Origin: Uliginosibacterium paludis
GTDB taxonomy: Bacteria > Pseudomonadota > Gammaproteobacteria > Burkholderiales > Rhodocyclaceae
Length of the DNA stretch: 64,000 nucleotides
Assembly: GCF_039631355.1 (NCBI RefSeq)
Contig: NZ_JBDIVF010000005.1
Location: 128,875 to 192,874, forward strand
Direction of reading: 5' to 3'
Shown: in pieces, positions 32,315 to 41,173 of the stretch
Numbering within the stretch: position 1 is the stretch's first letter
Layout of the letters: each line of letters opens with the position of its first letter
Made by a program: the position numbers and the translations under genes
The notes under the pieces: model-generated
Seen by the model: the letters and a program-made list of their open reading frames with translations, nothing else
The model's database searches: none
What the model was told of the DNA's origin: nothing

Positions 32315-34519
32315 ATGGTTTCCGTTCAGCACTCAGTCGCCAATACCGACGGCGTCACTCCCTACGAAGAAGTCCTGGCTGATGGCCTGCCGGCCGACGC
32401 GCGTCCGGTGCTCGCCCAGGCGATCGAGTGGGCCCAGGATTGTTATGGCGATCGCCGCCTGACCAGCGGCGAGGGGACTTTCGAACACGCGCTGGGCATG
32501 GCGCTGATCGCAGTGTCCCTGCGTCTGGATCTGGACGCCCGCGTGGCGGCGCTCCTGTTCGCCGTGCATGAATTCGACGACAAGGCGAGTGAGGGCATCG
32601 AGGAGCGTTTCGGCCCCCTGACTGCCAAACTGGTCGAAGGTCTGCGCCGGCTCAATCGCTTGCGTATCACCTCGCGCACCGACGGCGGCACTCCGGCGGA
32701 TCTGCGCGCGCAGACGGAGATCCTGCGCAAGATGGTGCTGGCGCTCGCAGAAGACATTCGCGTCGTGCTCCTGCGCCTGTCCTCCCGCGTGCAGACGCTG
32801 CGCCATTTCGCCGCGAACAAGGAGTGCACGAATCTCGACATCGCCCGCGAGAGCATGGACCTCTATGCGCCGCTCGCCAACCGGCTGGGTGTGTGGCAGC
32901 TCAAGTGGGAGCTCGAGGATCTCTCGTTCCGCTTTCTCGAGCCGGATACCTACAAGACGATCGCGAAGCAGCTCGACGAGCGCCGTGTAGAGCGCGAAGC
33001 CTTCATTGCCGAGTCGATTGCGCGGCTCAAGCACGATCTGGGCGTGATCGGCGTGAAGGCCGAAGTCTATGGCCGGCCCAAGCACATCTACAGCATCTGG
33101 AACAAGATGCGGAACAAGAACGTCGGCTTCGACCAGGTCTATGACGTACGCGCCTTGCGCGTGCTGGTCGAGGAAGTGCGTGACTGCTACGCGGTATTGA
33201 GCCTGGTCCACGAACTCTGGGAGCCGATCCCGCGGGAGTTCGACGATTACATTCTCAAGCCCAAGGGCAACAACTACCAGTCGCTTCACACGGCCGTGCG
33301 TGCGGCGGATGGCCGCTCGATGGAAGTGCAGATCCGTACCTACGACATGCACCGGCATGCCGAGCTCGGCGTGGCCGCGCACTGGCGCTACAAGGAAGGC
33401 GCGACCGAGCCGGGCGGCTCGGTGTATGACGAAAAGATCGCGCTGCTGCGCAACCTGCTCTCCTGGCGAGACGAGGTCACGGACGGCGCGGTGTGGGAAG
33501 AACACACCAAGGCCGCTGCGCTGGACGACACCGTATATGTGGTCACGCCGCAGGGCCGGGTGATCGATCTCGCGGCCGGCGCCACGCCGATCGACTTCGC
33601 CTACCGCCTGCATACCGATCTCGGGCATCGCTGCCGCGGCGCCAAGGTGGACGGCCAGATGGTGCCGCTCGACACGCAGCTCAAGAGCGGGCAGAAGGTC
33701 GAGATCGTGGCGGCCAAGCAGGGCGGCCCTTCGCGTGACTGGCTCAATCCGCAGCTCAACTACCTCGTTACCTCGAATGCGCGTGCCAAGGTGCGGCGCT
33801 GGTTCGTGCAGCAGGAGGAGGAAGAGACGGCCGCGCATGGCAAGGCCATCGTCTCCCGGGAGCTGCAGCGCGGCGGCATGACGCAAGCGAACCAGGAAGC
33901 GCTGGCTGTGAAGCTGGGGTTTCGTGACACGCAGAGCCTGTATCTGGCCGTGGGGCGGGGAGATATCAGCGCCCGCCAGATCCATCATGCGGTCTTGCCC
34001 GAGGCGCCTGCCGTACCCGAGCCCGAGCTGATCATTCATGAAGAGAAGAAGCACTCAGGCGACGACCGCGTGCTCGTCGTCGGGGTGGGGCGTCTGCTCA
34101 CCCAGCTCGCGCGCTGCTGCAAGCCGGTACCGCCGGACGAGATCCAGGGCTTCGTGACGCGCGGCCGCGGTGTATCGATTCACCGCTCCGACTGCAGCAG
34201 TTTCCAGAACATCGCCCAGCAGCATCCGGAACGCATCGTGCCCGCCGAGTGGGGCGTGCATGCCATGCAGGCCAAGGCCCGGCACGAGGTTTTTCCGGTC
34301 GATATCGTTGTCGAGGCACACGACCGCTCCGGCCTCCTGCGGGATGTCTCCGACATTTTCACGCGCGAGCGGCTCAACGTGATTGGCGTAAACACGGTCT
34401 CGAAATCGAGCCGGGCGCACATGCGTTTCACCATCGAGGTGTCGGGCTCCGAGCCGGTGCAGCGCGTGGTGCAGCAGGTCGCGGAAGTGCAGGGCGTGAT
34501 CTCGGTCCAGCGGGGTTGA
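32315..34519 (+). CDS. relA: (p)ppGpp synthetase RelA
   Basis: RelA makes the alarmone (p)ppGpp on starved ribosomes. The 734 residues match E. coli RelA (744) in length and domain order. A pseudo-hydrolase domain (about 40-190) comes first, where the usual HD is replaced by HEFDDK. Then come the synthetase domain (about 235-370, with YGRPKHIYSIWNKM and DDYILKPKGNNYQSLHT), TGS (about 405-470, VVTPQGRVIDLAAGATPIDFAYRLHT), a Cys-containing segment (LARCCKPVPPDE) and a C-terminal ACT domain (about 650-734). The altered HD site argues for a synthetase-only enzyme. I chose the ATG at 32315; the longer frame overlaps mtfA. Confidence 0.94.
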   Translation: MVSVQHSVANTDGVTPYEEVLADGLPADARPVLAQAIEWAQDCYGDRRLTSGEGTFEHALGMALIAVSLRLDLDARVAALLFAVHEFDDKASEGIEERFGPLTAKLVEGLRRLNRLRITSRTDGGTPADLRAQTEILRKMVLALAEDIRVVLLRLSSRVQTLRHFAANKECTNLDIARESMDLYAPLANRLGVWQLKWELEDLSFRFLEPDTYKTIAKQLDERRVEREAFIAESIARLKHDLGVIGVKAEVYGRPKHIYSIWNKMRNKNVGFDQVYDVRALRVLVEEVRDCYAVLSLVHELWEPIPREFDDYILKPKGNNYQSLHTAVRAADGRSMEVQIRTYDMHRHAELGVAAHWRYKEGATEPGGSVYDEKIALLRNLLSWRDEVTDGAVWEEHTKAAALDDTVYVVTPQGRVIDLAAGATPIDFAYRLHTDLGHRCRGAKVDGQMVPLDTQLKSGQKVEIVAAKQGGPSRDWLNPQLNYLVTSNARAKVRRWFVQQEEEETAAHGKAIVSRELQRGGMTQANQEALAVKLGFRDTQSLYLAVGRGDISARQIHHAVLPEAPAVPEPELIIHEEKKHSGDDRVLVVGVGRLLTQLARCCKPVPPDEIQGFVTRGRGVSIHRSDCSSFQNIAQQHPERIVPAEWGVHAMQAKARHEVFPVDIVVEAHDRSGLLRDVSDIFTRERLNVIGVNTVSKSSRAHMRFTIEVSGSEPVQRVVQQVAEVQGVISVQRG

Positions 34520-34537
34520 GCTGCGGCACGCGCCGCT

Positions 34538-34585
34538 GTCAGATTGCCGTCAGCTTCCACTCAGACTCCGGTCAGCTTCGGTCAG
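34538..34585 (+). promoter_or_regulatory. Five GTCAG repeats at 11-bp phasing
   Basis: GTCAG at 34538, 34549, 34571 and 34581 and CTCAG at 34560 give steps of 11, 11, 11 and 10 bp. Direct repeats one helical turn apart are the usual binding pattern of OmpR-family regulators, and such a regulator is encoded at 35029. The array precedes the small secreted protein gene by 66 nt. Confidence 0.6.
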
Positions 34586-34651
34586 CACACTGTCTCCATC
34601 GGCAAGGCAATCAAGACCTCGTCCGATCCAACCAGTTACCGGAGAATGAAC

Positions 34652-34870
34652 ATGACCAAGATGCTTGCCGCCCTGATCGCTACCGTTGCCATGGGTTCCG
34701 TTTTTGCTGCTGACCTGCCCGCCGCCCCCGAAGCTGCTCCGGCTGCCGCCCCGGCCAAGACCGCCAAGGCCGTGGTGCACAAGAAGCATGTCAAGCCGGT
34801 GGCTCACAAGGCTGCCAAGAAGGCCAAGGCCAAGGCTGCCGCCCCGGCTGACGCAGCCCCGGCAAACTGA
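34652..34870 (+). CDS. Small secreted Ala/Lys/Pro-rich protein
   Basis: The 72-residue product has a signal peptide (MTKMLAALIATVAMGSVFA-A) and a mature part of about 52 residues made almost entirely of Ala, Lys, Pro, His and Val. This composition resembles Asr-type acid-shock proteins, although that is only a compositional likeness. I chose the ATG at 34652, preceded by GGAG at seven bases; another ATG two codons earlier is possible. It is flanked by phased GTCAG repeats and a terminator, so it is a single-gene unit placed between relA and a two-component system. Confidence 0.75.
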   Translation: MTKMLAALIATVAMGSVFAADLPAAPEAAPAAAPAKTAKAVVHKKHVKPVAHKAAKKAKAKAAAPADAAPAN

Positions 34871-34912
34871 TCGTTGCCGATCCATGCTCCGGCCCTGCCG
34901 GGGCACGCACCG

Positions 34913-34937
34913 ACGCCCGCCCCGAGCGGGCGTTTGT
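34913..34937 (+). terminator. Rho-independent terminator after the small secreted protein
   Basis: ACGCCCGC, loop CCCGA, GCGGGCGT, followed by TTGT. The T-run is short, but the 8-bp GC-rich stem is well placed. Confidence 0.7.
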
Positions 34938-35028
34938 ACATCTGAAGCGGGCCTTGCTTGCGCCGAGGCCGCACGAGGGGCGGCCCGTTTTCTGGCAAGA
35001 TGAGACCGCCTGATTCCGGATTGCAGAC

Positions 35029-35715
35029 ATGCGCGTGATGCTTGTTGAAGATGACCCCGCTCTGGCCGACACGATCAGCCGGGCGTTGAAAAGCCAGGTC
35101 GACGCTCAGGTCGACTGGACGGCTCGCGGCGAGCCGGTCACCGTTTCCCTGCAGAGTGATGACTATGACCTGCTGGTGCTCGACATCGGGCTGCCCGGCA
35201 TCGATGGTTTCGAGGTGCTGCGCCGGGTGCGCGCTGCCGGCTTGCGGCTGCCGGTGCTGGTACTTACCGGGCGCGAAGCGATCGATGACCGGGTTCATGG
35301 TCTCGAACTTGGGGCGGACGATTACATGGTCAAGCCTTTTGCCCTGCCCGAGATGGTGGCGCGTGCCAAGGCGCTGGTGCGCCGTGCGCGGGGTCAGTCA
35401 GCCGGGACCCGGACGGCCGTAGGCCGACTGGTGATGGATGCCTCGGCGCGCCGGGCCTGGGTGGCCGGGCAGGAGATCGAACTGCCCGCGCGCGAGTGGC
35501 AGCTGCTCGAATATCTGCTGCGGCATCTGGGCAAGGTGGTCAGCAAGGAGCATCTGGTCAGCTCGCTGTCCGGCTGGGAGGGCGACGTCAGCGAAAACGC
35601 CGTGGAGGTGTACGTCTCCCGGCTGCGCGGCAAGCTGACGGGCTCCGGCTTGCGCATCCGCACCGTGCGCGGATTCGGCTATCTGCTCGAGGAGTCTGAT
35701 GCCGATCCGGCCTGA
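35029..35715 (+). CDS. OmpR-family response regulator (QseB/TctD-like)
   Basis: A 228-residue DNA-binding regulator with an N-terminal receiver domain (acidic pocket EDD at 7-9, phospho-acceptor Asp52 in VLDIGLPG, conserved Thr in VLTGRE, Lys in MVKPF near 104). The C-terminal winged helix (about 128-222) ends with VYVSRLRGKL and IRTVRGFGYLL. Its 3' end overlaps the kinase gene by 17 nt, so the pair is cotranscribed and coupled. The phased GTCAG array upstream of the small secreted protein is a candidate target. The inducing signal is unknown. Confidence 0.93.
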   Translation: MRVMLVEDDPALADTISRALKSQVDAQVDWTARGEPVTVSLQSDDYDLLVLDIGLPGIDGFEVLRRVRAAGLRLPVLVLTGREAIDDRVHGLELGADDYMVKPFALPEMVARAKALVRRARGQSAGTRTAVGRLVMDASARRAWVAGQEIELPAREWQLLEYLLRHLGKVVSKEHLVSSLSGWEGDVSENAVEVYVSRLRGKLTGSGLRIRTVRGFGYLLEESDADPA

Positions 35716-37084
35716 TCTCGGTTTGCGCGCCCGCCTGGCGCTGATTCTGGCGCCCTGCATGATCCTGCTGCTGCTGGCCGCCGCGGCCGCGCAGTACTTG
35801 CTGGCGGTCCGCCCGCTCGAGCGCCAGCTTGACCGCTCGCTGGCCGACGTGGCGATCGCCCTGGCCGACAGGATGGGCGTGAGCGAGGCGGGAGACGTCA
35901 GCTTCAATCTGTCTGACGAAGCGGCCGAGCTGCTCGACGCGGATGCGCTCGATGACAACTGGTTTACCGCCTTCAACGAACAGTTCCAGCCGATCGCCGG
36001 CGAGCCCGATCTGCACTGGCCGGCAGCGAATATTCCGCGCGGCGAGCCCTTCTTTTTCAACACGATCGTCGATGGCGTGCCGGTGCGAGCGGTGGCGGTG
36101 AAGACGCGCTGTGGCGTGCTCGAGTGCGGGGTCATCAACGCCAGCACACTCAACAAGCGGACCGAGCTGGTCGAAGCGGTTCAGCTCTCCGCGCTGATTC
36201 CGGTCGTGCTGGCCGGCATCGTTTCGATGGCGCTGGTCTGGACGGGGCTGGGCTCCGGCCTCAAGCCCCTGGTCAGACTGTCGGACGAGGTGAGCCGCCG
36301 CTCGCCGCGCGAGCTCTCGCCGGTGCGCGTCGATGATGTGCCGGGCGAAGTCCAGCCGCTGGTCGAGGCGGTGAACCGGCTCATGGAACAGCTGGCCGAA
36401 TCCGGGGCTGCCCAGCAGAAGTTCCTCGCCACGGCGGCCCATCAGCTGCGCACGCCGCTGGCGGGGCTGCAGTCCCGCATCGAACTGGCACAGCTCGAAA
36501 CGGCGGATCCGGAGGCGCGCGCGCGGCTGGGGGGCATTCATGAATCCGCGGTACGCGCGGCTCGTCTGGCGGTGCAACTGCTTTCGCTGGCCCGCGTCGA
36601 ACCCGGTGCCAGCATGGCGGATGAGCGTGTCGAGCTCGATCTCGCGCGCCTGGCGACCGAACTCGTCGACGAGTGGGTGCCGCGAGCCATTGCGCGCAAC
36701 ATCGATCTGGGCTTCGAGCTTGAGGCCGCTCCGGTCAGGGGCTCGCCGCTGCTGTTGCGGGAGCTGATGGTGAATCTGCTCCACAACGCGCTCGAGTACA
36801 CGCAGGCGGGCGGACACGTCACCCTGCGCAGCGGGTGTCTGGCAGGGGAGGCTTTCATCGAGGTCGAAGACAATGGCCCGGGAATTCCGCCGTCATTGCG
36901 TGCCGCGGCGCTGGAGCGCTTTGTGCGGTTGCCGGGAACGGTCGGCACGGGCAGCGGGCTGGGGCTTGCCATCGTCCATGAAATTGCCGGCGCGCATCAG
37001 GCCAGACTCGCACTGCTGGATGCGCCGGGAGGGCAGGGTCTGCTCGTGCGGGTGAGTTTCAGCGGCCTTGTCGGGCAGGCCTGA
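35699..37084 (+). CDS. Sensor histidine kinase, TctE/QseC type
   Basis: A 461-residue inner-membrane kinase with TM1 at about 10-35, a periplasmic 2CSK_N-like sensor domain (about 36-158), TM2 at about 160-182 and a HAMP-like linker. The dimerisation domain follows, with phospho-acceptor His248 in AAHQLRTPLAG, and then an ATPase domain with LMVNLLHNALEYT (N box), VEDNGPGIP (G1) and GTGSGLGLAIVHEIA (G2). All catalytic boxes are intact. It partners the overlapping regulator. The sensor domain contains Cys pair KTRCGVLECG, which could be redox-active or structural. Confidence 0.93.
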   Translation: MPIRPDLGLRARLALILAPCMILLLLAAAAAQYLLAVRPLERQLDRSLADVAIALADRMGVSEAGDVSFNLSDEAAELLDADALDDNWFTAFNEQFQPIAGEPDLHWPAANIPRGEPFFFNTIVDGVPVRAVAVKTRCGVLECGVINASTLNKRTELVEAVQLSALIPVVLAGIVSMALVWTGLGSGLKPLVRLSDEVSRRSPRELSPVRVDDVPGEVQPLVEAVNRLMEQLAESGAAQQKFLATAAHQLRTPLAGLQSRIELAQLETADPEARARLGGIHESAVRAARLAVQLLSLARVEPGASMADERVELDLARLATELVDEWVPRAIARNIDLGFELEAAPVRGSPLLLRELMVNLLHNALEYTQAGGHVTLRSGCLAGEAFIEVEDNGPGIPPSLRAAALERFVRLPGTVGTGSGLGLAIVHEIAGAHQARLALLDAPGGQGLLVRVSFSGLVGQA

Positions 37085-37087
37085 GCA

Positions 37088-37822
37088 TCAGCTCGCCAAG
37101 GCGTCCTGCCAGCCGAAAGCCTGGATGACCCGGGTGAAGGCTTCGTCCAGCCCGGCTCGAAGCGACAGTGCCAGACCGGTGACTGGATGCTGCAGCGTCA
37201 TGGCCTCGCACATCAGCAGCATGCGCCGGCAGTCATAGCGCTCGGCAAACATGCGGTTGTGAACGCCCTTGCCGTGCGTGGCGTCCCCGATGACCGGATG
37301 CGCGATGTGCTTGAGGTGGCGCCGGATCTGATGGCGGCGACCGGTTTCCGGCAACACGCGCAACAGTGCGTAGCGGCTGGCAGGATAGCGATCGACCGGA
37401 ATCGGCAGCTCGATCGTTGCCAGCCGCGTGAAACGCGTGAGCGCCGACTGGGCTTCGGCGGGCGTGTCGGGGCGACGTTCCATCTCGTCAAGCTGACGAC
37501 TCAGGGCATGATCGATGACGCCCGTTTCCGCGGGCCAGCCTCGCACCACGGCGAGGTAGTGCTTGAGCACGGCGTTCTGCTCGAAGATCTTGCCCGCGGC
37601 GCTCAGGGTGTCGCGATTCAGCGCGAAGAGGAGCACGCCCGAGGTGCCACGGTCGAGCCGGTGTACCGGCCAGACATGCTGGCCGATCTGGTCCCGCAGC
37701 ATCTGTACGGCGAAGCGCGTTTCGTGACGATCGATCTCCGAGCGGTGCACGAGCAGGCCGGAGGGCTTGTCGATCGCAACGAGCCAGTCATCCCGGTACA
37801 GGATCTTCAGCGTTTCATCCAT
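37088..37822 (-). CDS. truC: tRNA pseudouridine(65) synthase TruC
   Basis: A RluA-family enzyme isomerising uridine in RNA, in E. coli U65 of tRNA. The 244 residues start LKILYRDDWLVAIDKPSGLLVHRS, with the catalytic-loop motif VHRLDRGTSGVLLFA near residue 53 (catalytic Asp), and later LPETGRRHQIRRHLKHIAHPVIGD. Length and lack of an S4 domain fit TruC rather than RluC or RluD. The start overlaps the stop of the upstream glycosyltransferase-like gene by 8 nt, so it is the last gene of that operon. Confidence 0.88.
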   Translation of the reverse strand: MDETLKILYRDDWLVAIDKPSGLLVHRSEIDRHETRFAVQMLRDQIGQHVWPVHRLDRGTSGVLLFALNRDTLSAAGKIFEQNAVLKHYLAVVRGWPAETGVIDHALSRQLDEMERRPDTPAEAQSALTRFTRLATIELPIPVDRYPASRYALLRVLPETGRRHQIRRHLKHIAHPVIGDATHGKGVHNRMFAERYDCRRMLLMCEAMTLQHPVTGLALSLRAGLDEAFTRVIQAFGWQDALAS

Positions 37823-38672
37823 GACCGGCGAGCGTGGCCTCGAGCACCGGGGCGAAGTGTTCAAGCGGACGGGTCTGGCGGAAGGCCTCCAGCCGTGCCC
37901 GCACCGCTTCGCCGAAACCCGCGGGATCCTGCATGAAACCGAGAATGCCCGGCAGCAGCGTCTCGCGCCGGAAGCGGAACAGGAAATCGCGGTAGAGGTC
38001 AGCGGACGGATCGTCGGTCGAATCCTCCGAAATGACCGGAATGCCGTTGATGAGCGGGTGGAAACAGCGGATCGCCTCGAAGTTCTCGACGGTGTCGGCG
38101 TTGTGCAGATTCAGTACCGCCCAGGCGCAACGCATGATTGCATCGCGTTGCGGGCCATAGAGATCGGAGATTGCGGTCACCGGTACGCCGGCGGCCCGCA
38201 ACTCATCCAGGATCGCGATACGTCGTGGTGTGGCCGCACCGTAGAAGAGCAGGCCCGGCGAGGGGCCGGGCGGCGTATCGCGGATCAGCGCGGGGCTGAA
38301 CAGGAAGGGGATGGCGTGCTTTCTCTGGTGCGGGATGTGGCGCAGGTTGTTGAGCGAGTAGTCCCACACATCGAAACGCGCCAGCAGCTGGCGATACACG
38401 CCGCTGCGGAAATACCAGCCCTCGCTGTTGCCGAGCTGCTCGCTGTTGAAGAGGATGGTTCCGGCGGGCAGCGCCGCAGCGTGCGCCGCGGAGAGCAGGT
38501 GGGCGCCGAAAATGACATTGTGGTGATCGGGCATGATCCGGTTGCCGCTCAGCATGGCGGGGATGCCGCTGCGGCCGATCAGATCCTGCACGTATTCCGC
38601 GGCCTCATAGAGCGCGGCGGAATGCGGATAGTCCGGCGGCTGGATGACGGTGACATTGAAAGGGCGGGGCAT
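37815..38672 (-). CDS. Glycosyltransferase-like protein (GT-B C-terminal-domain type)
   Basis: A 285-residue cytoplasmic protein. SPGLLFYGAATPRRIAILDELRAAGV and WAVLNLHNADTVENFEAIRCFHPLINGIPVISE resemble the donor-binding half of GT-B enzymes, in which a Glu in the VENFEAIR region and the following GxPVISE contact the nucleotide sugar. The N-terminal half has MLSGNRIMPDHHNVIFGAH. It starts 7 nt after the GT41-like gene and overlaps truC, so the first two genes probably work on the same glycan or glycoprotein. The substrate is unknown. In-frame sequence upstream of the chosen ATG is a shadow of the GT41 gene. Confidence 0.7.
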   Translation of the reverse strand: MPRPFNVTVIQPPDYPHSAALYEAAEYVQDLIGRSGIPAMLSGNRIMPDHHNVIFGAHLLSAAHAAALPAGTILFNSEQLGNSEGWYFRSGVYRQLLARFDVWDYSLNNLRHIPHQRKHAIPFLFSPALIRDTPPGPSPGLLFYGAATPRRIAILDELRAAGVPVTAISDLYGPQRDAIMRCAWAVLNLHNADTVENFEAIRCFHPLINGIPVISEDSTDDPSADLYRDFLFRFRRETLLPGILGFMQDPAGFGEAVRARLEAFRQTRPLEHFAPVLEATLAGHG

Positions 38673-38679
38673 GCGTGCC

Positions 38680-40581
38680 TCAGTGGGTGAGCGTGATGTG
38701 CGCCGGCGGCAGCCCGGCTTGCCAGCGATCGTGGATGTGCGTCCATGCGGACTCCAGCTCGCGGGTGTAGCCGGCGGTGTCGAAGAGCGGGAGTTCGTCG
38801 CGTTGTGCACGGAGCCTTTCGCGAATCGCCCGGAGTCTGGCCGGGTTGCGCGCCAGTTCAAGGCACAGCGCCTCATAGTCAGCCGGTGACTGAGTGACCA
38901 GCTCCTGCAGGCCGCAGGCTTCGAGCAGGCTTGCCGCCACGCGTGCGGCAAAGGTCTGGCCGGCGAGCGTGACCACCGGCAGCCCGGCCCACAGGGCGTC
39001 GCTGGTGGTCGTGTGGGCGTTGCAGTGGAAGGTGTCGATGAACAGGTCGGCATGACGGTGTCGCGCCAGGTGTTCGGCGAGCGGCCGGCGCGCGGCGAAG
39101 TGGATGCGTTCGCCGGTGATGCCGCGCTTTTCCGCCTCGGCGCGCAGGCGCGGCACGACATGCGGATTGTCTTCGAAGAGCCAGAGTACGCTGCCGGGGA
39201 CGCCGGCGAGCAAGCGCATCCAGACGTCGAAGACGTCTGGCGTGATCTTGAAGTTGTTGTTGAAGCAGCAGAACACGAAGGCATTGTCGGGCAGACCGTG
39301 ATCCTGCCGGCTGCCGGCCTCATGCGCGATCGGACGCAGACGGTCGTTCGGCTGGTAGCAGCGTGGCAGGCGCAGGATCTTCTCGCTGTAGTCCGCTTCC
39401 GAACCCTCCGGAATGAGGACGGAATCGGCCACGATGTAGTCGATGAAGTCCGCGCCCATGCTGCCGGGATAGCCGAGGTAATTGACCTGGATCGGCGCCG
39501 GCCGGAATGCCAGGATGCCGGTTCGCGCATCCCGCGTATAGCCCTTGAGATCCACCGCGATGTCGATTTCATGCTTTCGCAGCAGGCGGGCGGCGGCTTC
39601 GTCGTCAAGATCGCTGACGTCAATGAAATGCTCGACCGCTCTACTCAGGCGCTCGCGCATTTGATCTCCCCCGGGGGAGTTGAATGCAAATATGAAGACT
39701 TCAAACCGGCTCCGGTCATGCTGCTCGAACAGTCCGGCCATGAGGTAGGCCGTGGCGTGCTCATGCATGTCGGCGGACAGATAGGCCAGACGGATGCGGT
39801 CGTGAGCGTATTGTTCGCCCCGGTACAGCGGGGCTTGCAGCGGGTACTCGTGGCGTGCGCGGGTGCGTGCCGCCTGCAGTTGCTGGGCTGGCGTGGCGGG
39901 CAGCGAGAAGAGCGAGAAGGGGGTGGCTGCCGGCTCACCGGCTTCCACTGCGGCCAGCAGGCGCTGGGCTCGTGCTTCATGCTCCGTCCAGTCGCACTGG
40001 CGTGCCATCAGGTTTTGCTGCCTGCCGTGCAACCAGGGCAGGCGGCTGCCTGACTGCAGCAGTTCCGCTACCAGTGCGGCGGCTTCGGGCAAGGCGTCCT
40101 GGGCGTCGAGCAGGTTGGCCAGGTTGTTGATGACGTCGGGATTGGCGGGCGCCAGTTCGCGTGCCTTGCGATAACACGTCTCCGCTTCGCCGGGCTGGCC
40201 GCTATCGCGGAGGGTATTGGCAAGGTTGTACCAGGCGGTTGCGTCGGCCGGCAGTCGCCGCACGGCTTCCCGCAGATGCGGCAGGGCCTCGTTGCGGCGC
40301 CCGAGTGCAGAAAGCGCCACGGCATAATTCAGTCGGGCACGTCCGGAATCGGGTTTGAGCCGGATGGCGAGTCCGATCTTGGGCTCCGCCTGGGCATGAC
40401 GCCCCGCCATGCTGAGCGCGACGCCATGCATGTGCAGGATATCGAACTCGCGCGGGGCGAGTTTTTCCGCCGCTTCAAAGGCGTAACAGGCCGCCGCGGC
40501 GTCGCCCCCCCGGAGCAGGTACATGCCCTGATCAAGCAGGGCTTTCAGTTCCTGGAGTTTGTGCGGGCTGAGTTTCTGCAT
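38680..40581 (-). CDS. TPR protein with O-GlcNAc-transferase-like (GT41/SPY) catalytic domain
   Basis: The 633-residue protein has an N-terminal stack of about five TPR units (about 1-180, such as ATAWYNLANTLRDSGQPGEAETCYRKA). A GT41 catalytic region follows (about 265-610) with IRLAYLSADMHEHATAYLMAGLFEQHD, DLKGYTRDARTGILAFRPAPIQVNYLGYPGSMG, FCCFNNNFKITPDVFDVWMRLL, LFIDTFHCNAHTTTSDALWAGLPVVT and FAARVAASLLEACGL. These are hallmarks of the OGT/SPINDLY family, which glycosylates Ser or Thr of proteins. In bacteria related proteins modify adhesins, flagellins or pilins. A second glycosyltransferase-like gene follows. A TAGAAT box at 40606-40611 (minus strand) may be its promoter. Confidence 0.88.
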   Translation of the reverse strand: MQKLSPHKLQELKALLDQGMYLLRGGDAAAACYAFEAAEKLAPREFDILHMHGVALSMAGRHAQAEPKIGLAIRLKPDSGRARLNYAVALSALGRRNEALPHLREAVRRLPADATAWYNLANTLRDSGQPGEAETCYRKARELAPANPDVINNLANLLDAQDALPEAAALVAELLQSGSRLPWLHGRQQNLMARQCDWTEHEARAQRLLAAVEAGEPAATPFSLFSLPATPAQQLQAARTRARHEYPLQAPLYRGEQYAHDRIRLAYLSADMHEHATAYLMAGLFEQHDRSRFEVFIFAFNSPGGDQMRERLSRAVEHFIDVSDLDDEAAARLLRKHEIDIAVDLKGYTRDARTGILAFRPAPIQVNYLGYPGSMGADFIDYIVADSVLIPEGSEADYSEKILRLPRCYQPNDRLRPIAHEAGSRQDHGLPDNAFVFCCFNNNFKITPDVFDVWMRLLAGVPGSVLWLFEDNPHVVPRLRAEAEKRGITGERIHFAARRPLAEHLARHRHADLFIDTFHCNAHTTTSDALWAGLPVVTLAGQTFAARVAASLLEACGLQELVTQSPADYEALCLELARNPARLRAIRERLRAQRDELPLFDTAGYTRELESAWTHIHDRWQAGLPPAHITLTH

Positions 40582-40635
40582 CGGAAGCGGCCGTAAAAAA
40601 ACGTGATTCTAGCGGCCCGCGCGGCTGATGCGGCT

Positions 40636-41064
40636 TCAGGCCAGCAGGCGACCCAGCCAGGCGGGCGGTTCGATGCTGTCGAGCAGGTTCTTCAGCGTGA
40701 GTCCGAGCTCGGTGTCGCCCTCGATGCGCAGCTTGCGCTGGAAAAACAGAGTATCGGGGTCTTCGGTCCGGCGCAGCAGCTTGAGGTAGTCGGGGCTCGC
40801 CGCCCGGAAGCTGACATCTGCTTCGATGGCGGAGGAGGCCGGACGGAAATGCCCGTCGGCATAGCGAAGCGTGGCGCGAACACCCATGTCTTCAACGATG
40901 ATGCGCACCGTGCGGCCTTCGAGAAAACCGAAGTCGGCGTCAAGCTGACGGGTCAGACGGGCCAGTTCGAGCGTGGCGCAGAGTCCGTCGCTCCAGGGGC
41001 GCTGGGGCAGCCTGACGCCCAGTCTCGCCAGGACGGAGGGAAGTTTGAAGTCCGCGGGTATCAT
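40636..41064 (-). CDS. ubiT: UbiT, SCP2-domain factor for O2-independent ubiquinone synthesis
   Basis: UbiT (formerly YhbT) is an SCP2-fold lipid-binding protein that, with UbiU and UbiV, allows ubiquinone synthesis without oxygen. The 142 residues show the SCP2 beta-sheet pattern: RTVRIIVEDMGVRATLRYADGHF, ADVSFRAASPDYLKLL and DPDTLFFQRKLRIEGDTELGLTLKNLLDSI. The last motif is typical of UbiT. Identification is strengthened by ubiV and ubiU 1 kb downstream on the same strand. It is divergent from a GT9-like gene, and an Fnr-like half-matching site lies in the spacer. Confidence 0.88.
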   Translation of the reverse strand: MIPADFKLPSVLARLGVRLPQRPWSDGLCATLELARLTRQLDADFGFLEGRTVRIIVEDMGVRATLRYADGHFRPASSAIEADVSFRAASPDYLKLLRRTEDPDTLFFQRKLRIEGDTELGLTLKNLLDSIEPPAWLGRLLA

Positions 41065-41133
41065 GTCAGGTCTCCATAGGGGGCTGAATTGTTCGACTGC
41101 TCGCGACTATAGCGTCCGGGCGACTGGGATAAC

Positions 41134-41147
41134 TTGAGATGGATCGC
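41134..41147. promoter_or_regulatory. Candidate Fnr/Crp-type site upstream of ubiT
   Basis: TTGAGATGGATCGC matches 8 of 10 informative positions of TTGAT-N4-ATCAA. It is centred about 76 nt from the ubiT start and 33 nt from the divergent GT9-like start. Confidence 0.3.
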
Positions 41148-41173
41148 GAAGCGACAAGTTTTGCGAGCAACGC

